Assembly (NCBI GenBank): GCA_934661005.1
Contig: CAKUIK010000005.1
Location: 1 to 64,000 of the forward strand
Source: an uncultured Slackia sp.
GTDB lineage: Bacteria; Actinomycetota; Coriobacteriia; Coriobacteriales; Eggerthellaceae
DNA: 64,000 nucleotides
Reading direction: 5' to 3'
Within the stretch, counting starts at the first letter, position 1. Every line of letters begins with the position of its first letter. A program made the translations under genes and the position numbers. The notes below the pieces were generated by a model, which searched no databases, was not told the origin of the DNA, and saw only the letters and a list, made by a program, of their open reading frames with translations. Below are positions 16,400 through 25,567 of this stretch, piece by piece.

Positions 16400-18229
16400 A
16401 TGGCAACTCTTGAGAACAAGGGCGTTTCCCGCCGTGATTTCTTGACTGGAGCGGCGGCTTTGGCCGGCGGCTTGGCTGCGGCGAGCGCAATGCCAGCGGC
16501 GGCGCATGCCGAAGAGGCGGGCGTCATTGGCGACTGGGCGGCCGACGGCAGCAAAGCTGTGGCGGTTGCTCCATCGAAAGACACGAATGCGAGTGCGTCC
16601 GATGGCACGTATCGCGAGCATGATGCGGAGGCGTTTCCCGCAAACGATGCCACGGCCATCGAGCCGCGCAAGGTCCCCGATGCGTGGGATTACGAATGCG
16701 ACGTCGTGGTTGTGGGCGCAGGCGGCGGCGGCTTGAACGCTGCGGCGCGTGCGGCTGAACTGGGCGCTTCGGTCATCTGCGTTGAAAGCATGGCGTCATG
16801 GGGCGGCAATGCGCAATCGGCTGGCATGTGTGGCATTTTGGGCGGCTATTCGAAGCAGGAAGAAAAGCGCTTCGCGTTCCCGAGCTATCCGTTCGACCCC
16901 AAGGCGCTTACCGACTGGGCGATGGACGAATACCACTATGCGGCCGACCCGAAGCTTATCTACAAAATCGCTTGCGAGGGCGGCCACTCCCTCGACTGGA
17001 TGGCCGATTGCGGCGTGAAGTGGCGTTTGGGCGAAGTGCCGGTGTACGTCGCGCCGAAGAATTCCACGCTCGACCATCACGTGCTGAAGATGAAAGACGC
17101 GACTGATGCCATGTACAATTACGGCGTATCCAAGGGCGTCGAATTCATCTTCCGTTGTCCCGCCGAGGCGCTCGTGCAAGACGAAAGCGGCCGCATCGTG
17201 GGCTTGGTCGCCAGGCAAGATTTCCAGCATGAGGTCTACATTCACGCACCCAAGGGCGTCATTCTTACGGCGGGCGGGTTCTGCAATAACAAAGCCCTGC
17301 TCGATCGCTACATTCCCACGGCGGCCATGGGCTGCGCGTCGAGCTACCTCGTGGGCGGCGAAACGGGCGAGTGCTTCCGCATGGGACTGGGCGTTGGCGC
17401 CGACGTGTCGGGCTTCAACAGCTCGGCGAGCTTCGACGGCGGCGTTGATTGGCAGGCCGAAGGTGGGCAGTGGGCGCGCTTCCTCTATGACGGCATGACG
17501 CAGCTCTCGCGTCAGCCGTGGCTTACCATCGATCGCGCGGGCAACCGTTTGCGTTATATGGACAGCCGCGTGGGCGAAGACGGCGCGAACGCGATTTACG
17601 CGCTGGGCGATTTGGCGACCATCCAAATGACGCCTCCCGGGCATCGCTCCTACATCATCTTCGACGCGAACTACGAAGACCATTTGGCGGGCTTTGCGCA
17701 GGAGCACTGCCGCAAGCTCATCACGCCTGATTTGGAGCAGATCGACAAGGTGCCCGAGCACTACCGCGATTGGCACCATGGCGTGCAAGACGCCATCGAC
17801 GCCGATGTGCTCAAGCGTCGCGATACGCTCGAGGAGCTTGAGGCCGATTTGGGCTTCGCGAAAGGCGTGCTCACCGATGCCGTTGCGAAGTGGAACGAAT
17901 GCTGCGAAAAGGGCGAAGACGACTTCCTCTATCCCATGCCCCCCGAATGGCTGCATGCCATTACGACGCCGCCGTTCTATGGGTGCCGTATTGGCGGCAA
18001 CCTGTATGGCACCAAGGCGGGCTTGCTCATCAACGACCAAATGCAGGTTGTGGGCACCGATGGCCTCGTGATTCCCGGCTTGTATGCGGGATGGCATACG
18101 GCTGGTGGTGCGTGCGGCGAGAATTCCTATATCGGCGATCCTATTCTGGGCTCGCTCATGGGCGATGTGGGCTTGGCATTCTGCGGCGGATATCTGTGCG
18201 GAACGTCGGTCATCGACAACGAGTTTTAG
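16400..18229 (+). CDS. Tat-exported FAD-dependent reductase (fumarate/urocanate reductase-like)
   Basis: Flavoprotein (609 aa) of the FAD_binding_2 family, predicted terminal reductase of an anaerobic respiratory chain outside the cytoplasm. Seen: twin-arginine signal SRRDFL (residues 10-15) with likely cleavage after AHA (~37), the Rossmann motif VVVGAGGGGLNAA (about 103-115), an acidic end at CVES, and a C-terminal FAD block GLYAGWHTAGGACGEN. It lacks an in-chain FMN domain; the lipoprotein encoded 2 bases upstream supplies one. Eggerthellaceae carry many paralogues reducing different acids and enoates, so the substrate cannot be assigned. Probably controlled by the divergent TetR protein. 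Confidence 0.85.
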   Translation: MATLENKGVSRRDFLTGAAALAGGLAAASAMPAAAHAEEAGVIGDWAADGSKAVAVAPSKDTNASASDGTYREHDAEAFPANDATAIEPRKVPDAWDYECDVVVVGAGGGGLNAAARAAELGASVICVESMASWGGNAQSAGMCGILGGYSKQEEKRFAFPSYPFDPKALTDWAMDEYHYAADPKLIYKIACEGGHSLDWMADCGVKWRLGEVPVYVAPKNSTLDHHVLKMKDATDAMYNYGVSKGVEFIFRCPAEALVQDESGRIVGLVARQDFQHEVYIHAPKGVILTAGGFCNNKALLDRYIPTAAMGCASSYLVGGETGECFRMGLGVGADVSGFNSSASFDGGVDWQAEGGQWARFLYDGMTQLSRQPWLTIDRAGNRLRYMDSRVGEDGANAIYALGDLATIQMTPPGHRSYIIFDANYEDHLAGFAQEHCRKLITPDLEQIDKVPEHYRDWHHGVQDAIDADVLKRRDTLEELEADLGFAKGVLTDAVAKWNECCEKGEDDFLYPMPPEWLHAITTPPFYGCRIGGNLYGTKAGLLINDQMQVVGTDGLVIPGLYAGWHTAGGACGENSYIGDPILGSLMGDVGLAFCGGYLCGTSVIDNEF

Positions 18230-18240
18230 GGAGGCCTGAC

Positions 18241-18951
18241 ATGAAAACCCAAATGAAAGCCATGGCCAGGCCGTATTTGACCTTGTTCGGAATGGCGCTC
18301 ATTGTGGCCGTTGTGGCGCGCATTGGCCTGGGCGTCATGGATGCAACGGGGTCGCTTGCCTACGACTACATCTCGGCGAGCGACGTGGCTATTCTCGATA
18401 CGATTTGCTCCATTCTCACGGGCTCGGCGTTCGTGGCATTCATGTTCGCCGCCTCGCTCGCGCTCACGCTTTCGGTTGCGGGTGTGGCGCTGTACGCGGC
18501 CATCGCGCGCCGTGAGGGCGCGCAGGCAGGCGCGGCAAGTGCGTTTCTGTGGGGTTGGGCAACGGCGCTTGTCGCAATCATCTGCCTGGTTATCGTTGGA
18601 AGCGGCATTTTGTCCTCCGTGCAGGTGGGGTCGATGAGCTCGAAACTTCCGGGAACGGGCATGCTCGTGGTGGCGGCTATCGTGTTTGCCGCATTCCTCG
18701 GAACGTTGCTCGGCGCAGCCTCTATGGTCGCCGTGGCATGCGTGCGCCGCGCGAAAACCCCGAAGCGCGCGTGCGTGAATTTGCTTGTGGCATGTGCAGT
18801 ATGCGGATTGGTGGTAATGGTGCTCACCGTGGGTACGTTCGCCACGCTGAACCAGGTCAGCATCGATACCTCTTCGCTCGGCATTTGGTTTGCCGCAGAT
18901 GCAGTCGTTAACGTTGCCATGTTGCTTGCGGCAAATCGCTTCGCGAAGTAA
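18241..18951 (+). CDS. Six-span membrane protein of the flavoprotein operon
   Basis: Small integral membrane protein (236 aa), not recognised. Hydrophobic segments at about 12-33, 47-77, 96-122, 137-165, 178-203 and 213-230; loops are short and several are basic. I see no haem-ligand pattern, cysteine cluster or nucleotide motif. ATG follows GGGAGGCC, 11 bases after the reductase stop, so it is the third gene of the operon. Position suggests either a quinol-linked membrane partner for the FMN/FAD proteins or a transporter of the electron acceptor. Both are inferences from context. Confidence 0.6.
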   Translation: MKTQMKAMARPYLTLFGMALIVAVVARIGLGVMDATGSLAYDYISASDVAILDTICSILTGSAFVAFMFAASLALTLSVAGVALYAAIARREGAQAGAASAFLWGWATALVAIICLVIVGSGILSSVQVGSMSSKLPGTGMLVVAAIVFAAFLGTLLGAASMVAVACVRRAKTPKRACVNLLVACAVCGLVVMVLTVGTFATLNQVSIDTSSLGIWFAADAVVNVAMLLAANRFAK

Positions 18952-19108
18952 GGCCGAGCCCATTGAAGCCCGTGCTTCGGTAGATATGGGCCTCTGATGC
19001 GCGCTTTCCCCGTATGCTGCAAGCGCTGAGCCCATCGGGCGAAAACGTTCGCGGCGACTGAAAGAAATGCGATGGCGTAATGAAGCAAGGCGAATTCGCC
19101 CCTCCCAG

Positions 19109-19137
19109 GCGGGCCCGCGTGCGGGTCCGCTTTTTTT
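19109..19137 (+). terminator. Terminator of the flavoprotein operon
   Basis: GCGGGCCCGC, GT loop, GCGGGTCCGC, then seven T. Confidence 0.85.
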
Positions 19138-19190
19138 GCGTCCAGCCAGGCCGCGGGCGCAAAGGATCGGAAGGGGTGGGCGTTTTCGGA

Positions 19191-19215
19191 AAAAGAAAAA
19201 CCCGCATGACGCGGG
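19191..19215 (-). terminator. Terminator of tRNA-Arg
   Basis: On the minus strand CCCGC-GTCAT-GCGGG is followed by TTTTTCTTTTT, 12 bases after the tRNA CCA. Confidence 0.75.
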
Positions 19216-19227
19216 CTTGAATATACG

Positions 19228-19303
19228 TGGTGCCCCAGATAGGATTCGAACCTACGGCTTTCTGCTCCGGAGGCAGACGCTCTATCCCCTGAGCTACTGG
19301 GGC
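19228..19303 (-). tRNA. tRNA-Arg(CCG)
   Basis: Minus-strand cloverleaf: acceptor GCCCCAG/CTGGGGC, D arm GCTCAGGGGATAGAGC, anticodon loop CTCCGGA (anticodon CCG), T arm GTAGG-TTCGAAT-CCTAT, encoded CCA. Reads CGG codons. Confidence 0.95.
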
Positions 19304-19356
19304 ACATCGCAGTCGCTCATTATACGCTAAAATGTCTTTCGCGAGAAAGAGGAACT

Positions 19357-20682
19357 ATGCCAGAAACTATTACCATCGATCGCCTTGCCTATGGCGATGC
19401 GGGTATCGGCCGTGCGGAAAACGGCAAAACCGTATTCGTGAACGGCGTGTGCCCGGGGGATGTCGCCTTGGTCGAAATCGACCGCGACAAGGGCAATTTC
19501 TGCGAAGGCCACGTGGTTGAGCTCGTCGCCCCATCGCCCGATCGCGTGCCGTCGGCGTGCCCGCTGGCGAGCGTATGCGGCGGATGCGGTTGGCAACATA
19601 TTTCATATGAGAGCCAACTCGCTGCGAAGCGTGATGCGGTGGTGTCGCAGCTTCGCCGTATCGGCGGTTTCGACGCCGAGCGTGCCGAGCGCATCGTTGG
19701 CGCATGCGTGCCGTCGAAGCGCCAAATGGAATATCGCAACAAGCTTGAGTTCAGCTGCGCCTTCGATGCGAAGCGGGGCTTCCAGATGGGCTTCCACCAA
19801 AAGGGGAGCGACAAAATCCTTGCCGCTGACGCATGCCCGCTTGCGCACAAGCAAGCCCAAAAAACGCCGAAGGCTCTGCGCGGCGCCCTGCGCTATCTTA
19901 CGGGTCGAGAAGATTTGGGCATTCATCGCGTGGGAGTGCGCCATTCGCACCGTTCGGGTGATTTGGAAGTGGCGCTTTGGACGACGCCGGGTCCGTTCCC
20001 GCGCAATGCCGTGGCGAAAACCCTGTCCACGGCCGTGAAAGCGTCATCGATCGTGCGCGTGATGACGGCCGATACGGGCAGCGCGCGCAAGCTCAAGGGC
20101 CTCGAGATTCTTGATGGCCGCGGCTTTTGGCGCGAAACCGTGGCGGGCATTGAGCACGGCGTGAGCGCGCCGTCGTTCTTCCAGGTGAATACGCCTCAGG
20201 CCGACAAACTGGTGCAGCTTGCCCTCGACGGCCTCGAGCTTGATGAAGATTGCGTTGCGGCCGACCTGTTCTGCGGGGTAGGCACGTTCACCATTCCGCT
20301 CGCGAAGCGCTGTGGCGGCGTGTACGCCGTGGAATCGTATGGTTCGAGCGTGCGCAATTTGCGTCACACCGTTGAGCAGGAAAACGTCGATGTCGAGGTC
20401 ATTGGCGGCGACGCGACGCGCGAGCTGCCCGAGCTTGGTGAACTCGATGCGCTCATCGTCGATCCGCCCCGAAGCGGCCTTGCAAAGGAAATCATCGGCT
20501 CAATCGCCGAGGCGGCGCCTTTGCGCGTGGCGTACGTGAGTTGCGACCCCGCCACGTGGGCACGCGACGTGAAGCTGCTTGAAGCGGCAGGTTTCGAGCT
20601 TTTGCAAGCAACGCCCGTCGATATGTTCCCGCAGACCTTCCACGTGGAAACGGTTTCGATTTTCGCGAACAAAAACCAGTAG
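19357..20682 (+). CDS. rlmD: 23S rRNA (uracil-5)-methyltransferase, RlmD/RumA-like
   Basis: SAM-dependent RNA m5U methyltransferase (441 aa). N-terminal TRAM-like beta domain (about 1-60), then the iron-sulfur cysteine pattern CPLASVCGGC (C-x5-C-x2-C), with a further candidate ligand in DACPLAHK. The Rossmann methyltransferase domain holds LFCGVGTFTIPLA and DPPRSGL, and the catalytic cysteine is in YVSCDPATWARD near the C-terminus. Four-cysteine members (RumA type) usually carry a [4Fe-4S] cluster. ATG follows AAGAGGAAC. It may equally be an RlmCD-type enzyme that modifies two uridines; sequence alone does not decide. A terminator follows. Confidence 0.87.
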   Translation: MPETITIDRLAYGDAGIGRAENGKTVFVNGVCPGDVALVEIDRDKGNFCEGHVVELVAPSPDRVPSACPLASVCGGCGWQHISYESQLAAKRDAVVSQLRRIGGFDAERAERIVGACVPSKRQMEYRNKLEFSCAFDAKRGFQMGFHQKGSDKILAADACPLAHKQAQKTPKALRGALRYLTGREDLGIHRVGVRHSHRSGDLEVALWTTPGPFPRNAVAKTLSTAVKASSIVRVMTADTGSARKLKGLEILDGRGFWRETVAGIEHGVSAPSFFQVNTPQADKLVQLALDGLELDEDCVAADLFCGVGTFTIPLAKRCGGVYAVESYGSSVRNLRHTVEQENVDVEVIGGDATRELPELGELDALIVDPPRSGLAKEIIGSIAEAAPLRVAYVSCDPATWARDVKLLEAAGFELLQATPVDMFPQTFHVETVSIFANKNQ

Positions 20683-20730
20683 AGCGATCAATTTTTCTTA
20701 AGGCCGCAGCATGCGGCGGCAAAAGAAGAT

Positions 20731-20772
20731 GCGCCCGCGCCCGGTGAACGCTCACCCGCGTGGGCGTTTTTG
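20731..20772 (+). terminator. Terminator after the methyltransferase gene
   Basis: CGCCCGCG ... GGTGA-acgc-TCACC ... GCGTGGGCG then TTTTT. The remaining gap to 21051 (368 bases in all from 20683) shows no gene, only the AAGGAG ribosome site of the next gene at 21036-21041. Confidence 0.8.
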
Positions 20773-21050
20773 CGCGTAGGGGCGATAGTCGCCCTTGCAA
20801 CCGGCGTCGGGCGCGCAGGCGCCCGCCTTTTTCAGGTTCGAGGCGTTTTCGTGCTTGAATTCCATCGAGTTCATGAGCAATTTTTATGGCGCAGGCCTGC
20901 AAAAAGCCATTGCGCGGTATCATACAAAGGCTTATGTGCTGCCGAATGCGGCAAAAGAGGCGCCGCTTGCAGCAACGATGCTTCGACTTCGCGCCGAACC
21001 CTCGGCGCCAGACGCAGTTTCAACGCACGATAAAGAAGGAGTTATCGACT

Positions 21051-21581
21051 ATGGCACTGTATACCCCCGAGTATCAGCCCAACGGTAAGGAAATCGCCGT
21101 CATCAAAACCTCCAAGGGCGACATTCGAGTTCAGCTCGCCGGCAACGATGCCCCCATCCATGTGGGCAACTTCGTCGAGCTTGCTCGCAAGGGCTTCTAC
21201 GACAACCTCAAGTTCCACCGCTATGTTCCCGGCTTCGTCATTCAGGGCGGCTGCCCCAACACTCGCGACCTCGATTCTGCGCAGGTCATCGAAGCTGCTG
21301 GCAACCCCTGGGCGGGTCTTGGCACGGGCGGCCCGGGCTACTGCATCAAGCAGGAGTTCAAGACCAACCCGAACAACTCCCACGAAGATGGCGCGCTGGC
21401 CATGGCTCGCAGCGCCGATCCCGATTCTGCGGGTTCCCAGTTCTACCTGTGCCTGGGCCCCCAGCATAACCTCGACTCTGGCTACACCGTGTTCGGCCAG
21501 ACCATCGAGGGCAAAGACGTCATCGCCGAGCTTCGCGTGGGCGACGTTATTGAAGCTATCGAAATCGAAAACGCCGACTAA
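21051..21581 (+). CDS. Cyclophilin-type peptidyl-prolyl cis-trans isomerase
   Basis: Cytoplasmic cyclophilin (176 aa; no signal peptide) catalysing proline isomerisation. Family blocks in order: FVELARKGFYDNLKFHRYVP (contains the catalytic-site FHR), GFVIQGGCPN, ALAMARSADPDSAGSQFYLC and YTVFGQTIEGKDVI. The usual Trp of the cyclosporin pocket is not evident. ATG 21051 is fixed by AAGGAG ten bases upstream; a longer in-frame extension has no ribosome site and is not cyclophilin-like. The codon choice (GAC, AAG, CTC) suggests high expression. It is 39 bases from the TPR gene, probably one transcript. Confidence 0.93.
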   Translation: MALYTPEYQPNGKEIAVIKTSKGDIRVQLAGNDAPIHVGNFVELARKGFYDNLKFHRYVPGFVIQGGCPNTRDLDSAQVIEAAGNPWAGLGTGGPGYCIKQEFKTNPNNSHEDGALAMARSADPDSAGSQFYLCLGPQHNLDSGYTVFGQTIEGKDVIAELRVGDVIEAIEIENAD

Positions 21582-21620
21582 CCGCGAGCTTTCACGCGTA
21601 TTCAAGGAAGACAGGAATTC

Positions 21621-23009
21621 ATGGACAACCAATACGTAGCCCAGGCGCAAGCCGCATACCAGGCTCGCGACTTCCAGGCCGCAAGCCAGGCGTACGTCCA
21701 GCTGCTCCAAGATCCCAGCGTGCCGAAAGGCCCGGGCGATTTGGGGTATCTGTACCACCAGCTGGGCAACTGCTTGCTTCAGCTGAAAGACTTCGACTCG
21801 GCTATTGAGTCGTACACGCAGGCGACCGCCGATTCCGCCTACGATGCCGTGGGCGCGGTGAATTGCAACTTGGGCAAAGCGTACGTTTTCAAGCACGATT
21901 ACGAAAACGCCGTGTCTCATTTCGAAATCGCCACCTCCGATGCCAAATACGACACCCCCTATAAGGCATATCTGGGCATGGGCAATGCGCTTTTGAAGCT
22001 TGGCAAGAATGCCGAAGCCGGCGTCGCGTTCCGCGAGGCTGCGCTTGATTCGCGCAACCCCGATCCGAGCAAAGCGTTGCTCAACCTCGGTGTGTGCTTC
22101 ATGGCCCTCAATCGCCCCGCCGATGCCGTGGCGTCGTACGAAAGCGCGCTGCAGTTCGACATGGACGCCGCCACGCGCAACAAGATGTACGCGAACCTTG
22201 GCCAGGCGTACGTGGCTTTGGGCCAAATGCAGAAGGCCATGAGCGCATTCGAGTCGGCTCTCGCCGATAAGACCTATTTCCTGAGCGAGTCGGCCAGCGT
22301 CGACTACGCCCAGGCGGCCAAGTGCATGGCAACGGGCACCATCGCGATGCCCGCCATTGGCCAGCAGGCTGCTTCTGCCCCCGCGGCTGCCTCCGATGAT
22401 GGCAATGACATGTCGGGCCTCGACGTTCCGGCCGATGGCGTGCCCACGCAAGACGACGCTTATTCGATGGAAGCGTATGCCGACCCGCAGTATTACCCCG
22501 CTGAAGCTTATGGCTACGACCCGGTCGATAACTACAATTCGGGCGATGAGCGTTTCTTCAACGCGAGCGATGAAGAGCTTGAGCGCTACTCGAAGGGCAT
22601 TGCGCGCCAAGACCGCAAGCGCCGCAACGTTGGCCTGAAGATTCTGGTCGCGTTCTTCGTGCTGCTCCTGCTCGCCGCTGGCGCGGGCGTGTTCCTGTAC
22701 ACGCAGGGCTATGGCTATCCCACCCAGGAAAGCGTGGTGAAGAGCCTGTTCGCCGACACCGATAACGCTTCGAGCTATTTCGTGTCGTCGATGAGCTCCG
22801 ATAAGGTTGACGATGCCATGCGCGGCGTCGTGTCCGACTCCGATGTCACCATCGACGGCATGGACAAATCCATGTCAAACTCCACGGTGTATGTGACGGC
22901 ATCCACGTCCGAGGGCGGGGAAGTGTCCTACACTGTGTCCATGGTCCGCGACATGCTCGGTTGGAAGGTTTCCGGCGTGCAAATGACGTTCGCCTCCCAG
23001 CAGTCGTAA
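21621..23009 (+). CDS. TPR protein with single membrane span
   Basis: Scaffold-type protein (462 aa). Residues 1 to ~235 form about six tetratricopeptide repeats (for example YVAQAQAAYQARDFQAASQAY and LYHQLGNCLLQLKDFDSAIE), followed by an acidic Tyr/Asp-rich linker (~245-315). A basic stretch RQDRKRRNVG precedes one membrane span (about 338-360, LVAFFVLLLLAAGAGVFLYT), and the C-terminus of ~100 residues lies outside. So the TPR domain faces the cytoplasm. No enzymatic motif. ATG follows ACAGGA. Partners are unknown; adjacency to a cyclophilin hints at a protein-handling role (inference). Confidence 0.75.
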   Translation: MDNQYVAQAQAAYQARDFQAASQAYVQLLQDPSVPKGPGDLGYLYHQLGNCLLQLKDFDSAIESYTQATADSAYDAVGAVNCNLGKAYVFKHDYENAVSHFEIATSDAKYDTPYKAYLGMGNALLKLGKNAEAGVAFREAALDSRNPDPSKALLNLGVCFMALNRPADAVASYESALQFDMDAATRNKMYANLGQAYVALGQMQKAMSAFESALADKTYFLSESASVDYAQAAKCMATGTIAMPAIGQQAASAPAAASDDGNDMSGLDVPADGVPTQDDAYSMEAYADPQYYPAEAYGYDPVDNYNSGDERFFNASDEELERYSKGIARQDRKRRNVGLKILVAFFVLLLLAAGAGVFLYTQGYGYPTQESVVKSLFADTDNASSYFVSSMSSDKVDDAMRGVVSDSDVTIDGMDKSMSNSTVYVTASTSEGGEVSYTVSMVRDMLGWKVSGVQMTFASQQS

Positions 23010-23108
23010 ATGCTGCACCGCCTGGGCAACCAGGCTGCAATATAGCGCGTCGTCTATGGCGTCGCGCCTGTTAAAAAGCCGTTTTTTTCTTTAAGAAAGG
23101 GAACAATC

Positions 23109-23516
23109 ATGGCAATTGAAAAGACCTACTCCATGCTCAAGCCCGACGCTGTGCGCAATCATCACATCGGCGAGATCGTGAGCCGCATCGAGCGTGCCGG
23201 CCTCGTTATCGAGCGCATGGAGCTGGCCAACGTTACCCCCGAGCAGGCTGCTGCGAACTACGCTGAGCACGAGGGCAAGCCCTTCTACAACGGCCTCATC
23301 GAGTACATCACCAGCGGCCCGGTCGTGAAGATGGTTGTGTCTGGCGAAGGCGCTGTCAAGAAGATGCGCACCCTCATGGGCGCCACCAACCCGGCAGAAG
23401 CTGCCCCCGGCACGATTCGTGGTGACTTTGGTCTCATTATGGACGAAAATGTTATTCACGGCTCCGACTCGCCCGAGTCCGCCGAGCGTGAAATCGGCAT
23501 CTTCTTCGGTGCATAA
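23109..23516 (+). CDS. ndk: Nucleoside-diphosphate kinase
   Basis: Transfers the gamma phosphate from ATP to NDPs through a phosphohistidine. Normal length for the family (135 aa). N-terminal TYSMLKPDAV, Tyr in YAEHEGKPFY, GATNPAEAAPGTIRGDFG and the active-site histidine in NVIHGSDS (His117) are all present. ATG follows AAGAAAGGGAAC. Codon use is of the high-expression type. Lies 76 bases upstream of the hydrogenase operon; no terminator was seen between them, so read-through is possible. Confidence 0.97.
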   Translation: MAIEKTYSMLKPDAVRNHHIGEIVSRIERAGLVIERMELANVTPEQAAANYAEHEGKPFYNGLIEYITSGPVVKMVVSGEGAVKKMRTLMGATNPAEAAPGTIRGDFGLIMDENVIHGSDSPESAEREIGIFFGA

Positions 23517-23592
23517 ATAACCAGCGCTAAGCCTTTCGGGCGAACACGTCGGCAAGCCGCTCGCTTTCATTGTTGGATTGAAGGAGGAGCTC

Positions 23593-24663
23593 GTGCTCTA
23601 CCGCATCATTGATGCTGGTGACGTGCCTTCGCTCATTCGGGCTTTCATGGATTCTTACGAACTTGTGGCCCCGGTCGAATGCGACCAGGGCCACATTTTC
23701 GATACCATCGAAGACCCGAATGATGTGGTGCTGAACTACTCGACCACCATCGCATCTCCCAAAAAGTATTTCCTGCCTCCTCGCGAGGTGCTCTTCAAAT
23801 TTGACGTGGCGCAAAACGATGTCGACGCCTATGAGCTCGATGTGAAGCCGCGCGTTCTCTTCGGCGTTCATCCTTGCGATATGAACGCTATCGAAAAACT
23901 TGATTCCGTATTCCTTGAAGGGCCGTACCCCGACCCGTACTATCGCGCGCGTCGCGAAGCCACGCTCATCGTGGGCGTTGGATGCACGCCTTCCCAGTCG
24001 TGCTTCTGCCATCGCATGGATGCCGACGAAGCGCCTGCCGGATACGACTTGTTCCTGCAAGATTTGGGGGACCGATTCTGGGTCTCTATCTCTTCGGTTG
24101 CCGCGGCGGAAGTTCTTGAGGAATCAACCACGCTGCGTGAAGCGACCGACGAGGATCGCGCTGCTTTCGCTGCCGCCACTCGCCGCCGCAACGAGGCATT
24201 TTCCTCTGATATTCCCTTTGTGCAAGACGTTGCCATGCTTATGGACACGTACCACTCCGATCCGTTTTGGGCTGAGCTTGGCTCGCGCTGCCTGAATTGC
24301 ACCGCATGCGCTTCGGTATGCCCCACGTGTATGTGCTTCGACATAGTCGACGAACTTGCATTCGACGGCAAAACCGGCGAGCGCGTGCGCGAGTGGGATT
24401 GCTGCACGAATCCCCAGTTCGCAACGGTTGCAGGCGGTCATAATTTCCGCCCGAGCGAGCGCGAGCGCGTGCGTCATCGCATGTATCACAAGCTCAATGG
24501 CTTCAAAGAAAAGCACGGCAGCATGCTCTGCGTCGGTTGCGGGCGTTGCGTTGACGCGTGCAAAACCGGCATCAATCCCATCGAAGTGCTGAAATTCTTC
24601 GACGAGAAAACGCGCGGCGCGCATGACGCCCAGCAGGGAAAGGGGGCGTGCGATGGCGAATAG
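23593..24663 (+). CDS. hydB: [NiFe] hydrogenase electron-transfer subunit, 4Fe-4S dicluster (HydB-like)
   Basis: Iron-sulfur subunit (356 aa) of a soluble four-subunit hydrogenase (sulfhydrogenase / group 3b type). It passes electrons between the hydrogenase dimer and the flavin subunit. A family N-terminal domain carries VLFGVHPCDMNAIEKLD and CTPSQSCFCHRM (~95-145). Two cluster motifs follow: CLNCTACASVCPTC (~235-250) and CVGCGRCVDACKTGINP (~317-335). The open frame begins at TTG 23578, but AAGGAGG at 23581-23587 lies inside that extension and is spaced five bases from GTG 23593, which I take as the start. Overlaps the next gene by 11 bases. Confidence 0.88.
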   Translation: MLYRIIDAGDVPSLIRAFMDSYELVAPVECDQGHIFDTIEDPNDVVLNYSTTIASPKKYFLPPREVLFKFDVAQNDVDAYELDVKPRVLFGVHPCDMNAIEKLDSVFLEGPYPDPYYRARREATLIVGVGCTPSQSCFCHRMDADEAPAGYDLFLQDLGDRFWVSISSVAAAEVLEESTTLREATDEDRAAFAAATRRRNEAFSSDIPFVQDVAMLMDTYHSDPFWAELGSRCLNCTACASVCPTCMCFDIVDELAFDGKTGERVREWDCCTNPQFATVAGGHNFRPSERERVRHRMYHKLNGFKEKHGSMLCVGCGRCVDACKTGINPIEVLKFFDEKTRGAHDAQQGKGACDGE

Positions 24664-25567
24664 GCATGCTTTCACGACTTCGGTCGAAGTATCTCCGCTT
24701 GCAGCGGCGGGCCATGTGAAAACGGGCGCGGAACTCATGGCCGAAAACCCGTATCGCCCGTGGCCTGCGCGCATTACATCCATCATGGAACTCACCGCAA
24801 CTGAGAAGTTGTTCGAGTTCCGCCTGATCGACGAGCGCATTCGCGAAGCGTTCCACCAGCAGCCCGGCCAGTTCGTCGAGCTGTCTATCTTCGGCGTCGG
24901 CGAAGCGCCCATCTCTATTTCATCGTCGCCTTCCAAGCAGGGCTTTATTGAATTGTGCGTTCGTCGTGCGGGCAAGTTCACCGAAGAACTGCACAAAATG
25001 CAGTGCGGCGACGTCGTTGGCATTCGCGGGCCCTTTGGCCGTCCGTTCCCCTTCGAGAAAATGAAGGGCCACGATATTTTGCTCGTCGCGGGCGGCTTGG
25101 GCATTGCACCCTTGCGCTCGCTTATCAACAACATTCACGACGAGCGCAGCGAGTTCGGCAAGGTCACCATTATTTACGGTTCGCGCAACCCGCGTGAAGT
25201 CATGTTTCGCGACCAGTTTGAGATGTGGCGCCATCGCCGTGATTTCGACCTGCATCTTACCGTCGACAATTACGAAGACGGTTGGGATGGCGAAGTCGGC
25301 TTGGTTACGAAGCCGTTCGAGCATTTGGAAGTCGATGCCGATAATACCTTCGGCGCGCTGTGCGGTCCGCCGGTCATGTATCGATTCGTCGTTGAGGAAA
25401 TGCGCAAGAAGGGCATTCCCTACGATCGTATTTATATGAGTTTCGAACGTCATATGAAATGCGGCATGGGCAAATGCGGGCATTGCCAAGTTGGGCATCA
25501 GTATGTGTGCATCGACGGACCCGTGTTCAACTATTGGGAAGCGAAGAATATTCAGGGGTCGATGTAG
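24653..25567 (+). CDS. hydG: Hydrogenase FAD/NAD(P)-binding subunit (HydG-like)
   Basis: Flavin subunit (304 aa) of the soluble hydrogenase, with a ferredoxin-NADP reductase fold that exchanges electrons with NAD(P)H. FAD site around EAPISISSSP (~85-95), NAD(P) site GGLGIAPLRSLI (~147-158), and C-terminal [2Fe-2S] motif CGMGKCGHCQVGHQYVC. ATG 24653 is chosen for AAAGGGGGC upstream; it overlaps the preceding gene by 11 bases and the next gene starts directly after its stop, so the subunits are translated together. NADH or NADPH preference cannot be read reliably. Confidence 0.9.
   Translation: MANRHAFTTSVEVSPLAAAGHVKTGAELMAENPYRPWPARITSIMELTATEKLFEFRLIDERIREAFHQQPGQFVELSIFGVGEAPISISSSPSKQGFIELCVRRAGKFTEELHKMQCGDVVGIRGPFGRPFPFEKMKGHDILLVAGGLGIAPLRSLINNIHDERSEFGKVTIIYGSRNPREVMFRDQFEMWRHRRDFDLHLTVDNYEDGWDGEVGLVTKPFEHLEVDADNTFGALCGPPVMYRFVVEEMRKKGIPYDRIYMSFERHMKCGMGKCGHCQVGHQYVCIDGPVFNYWEAKNIQGSM

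Noticed and set aside
21042..22610. 522-codon open frame on the minus strand
   Set aside because: Antisense to the cyclophilin and TPR genes, which have clear family matches; composition is that of a shadow frame.
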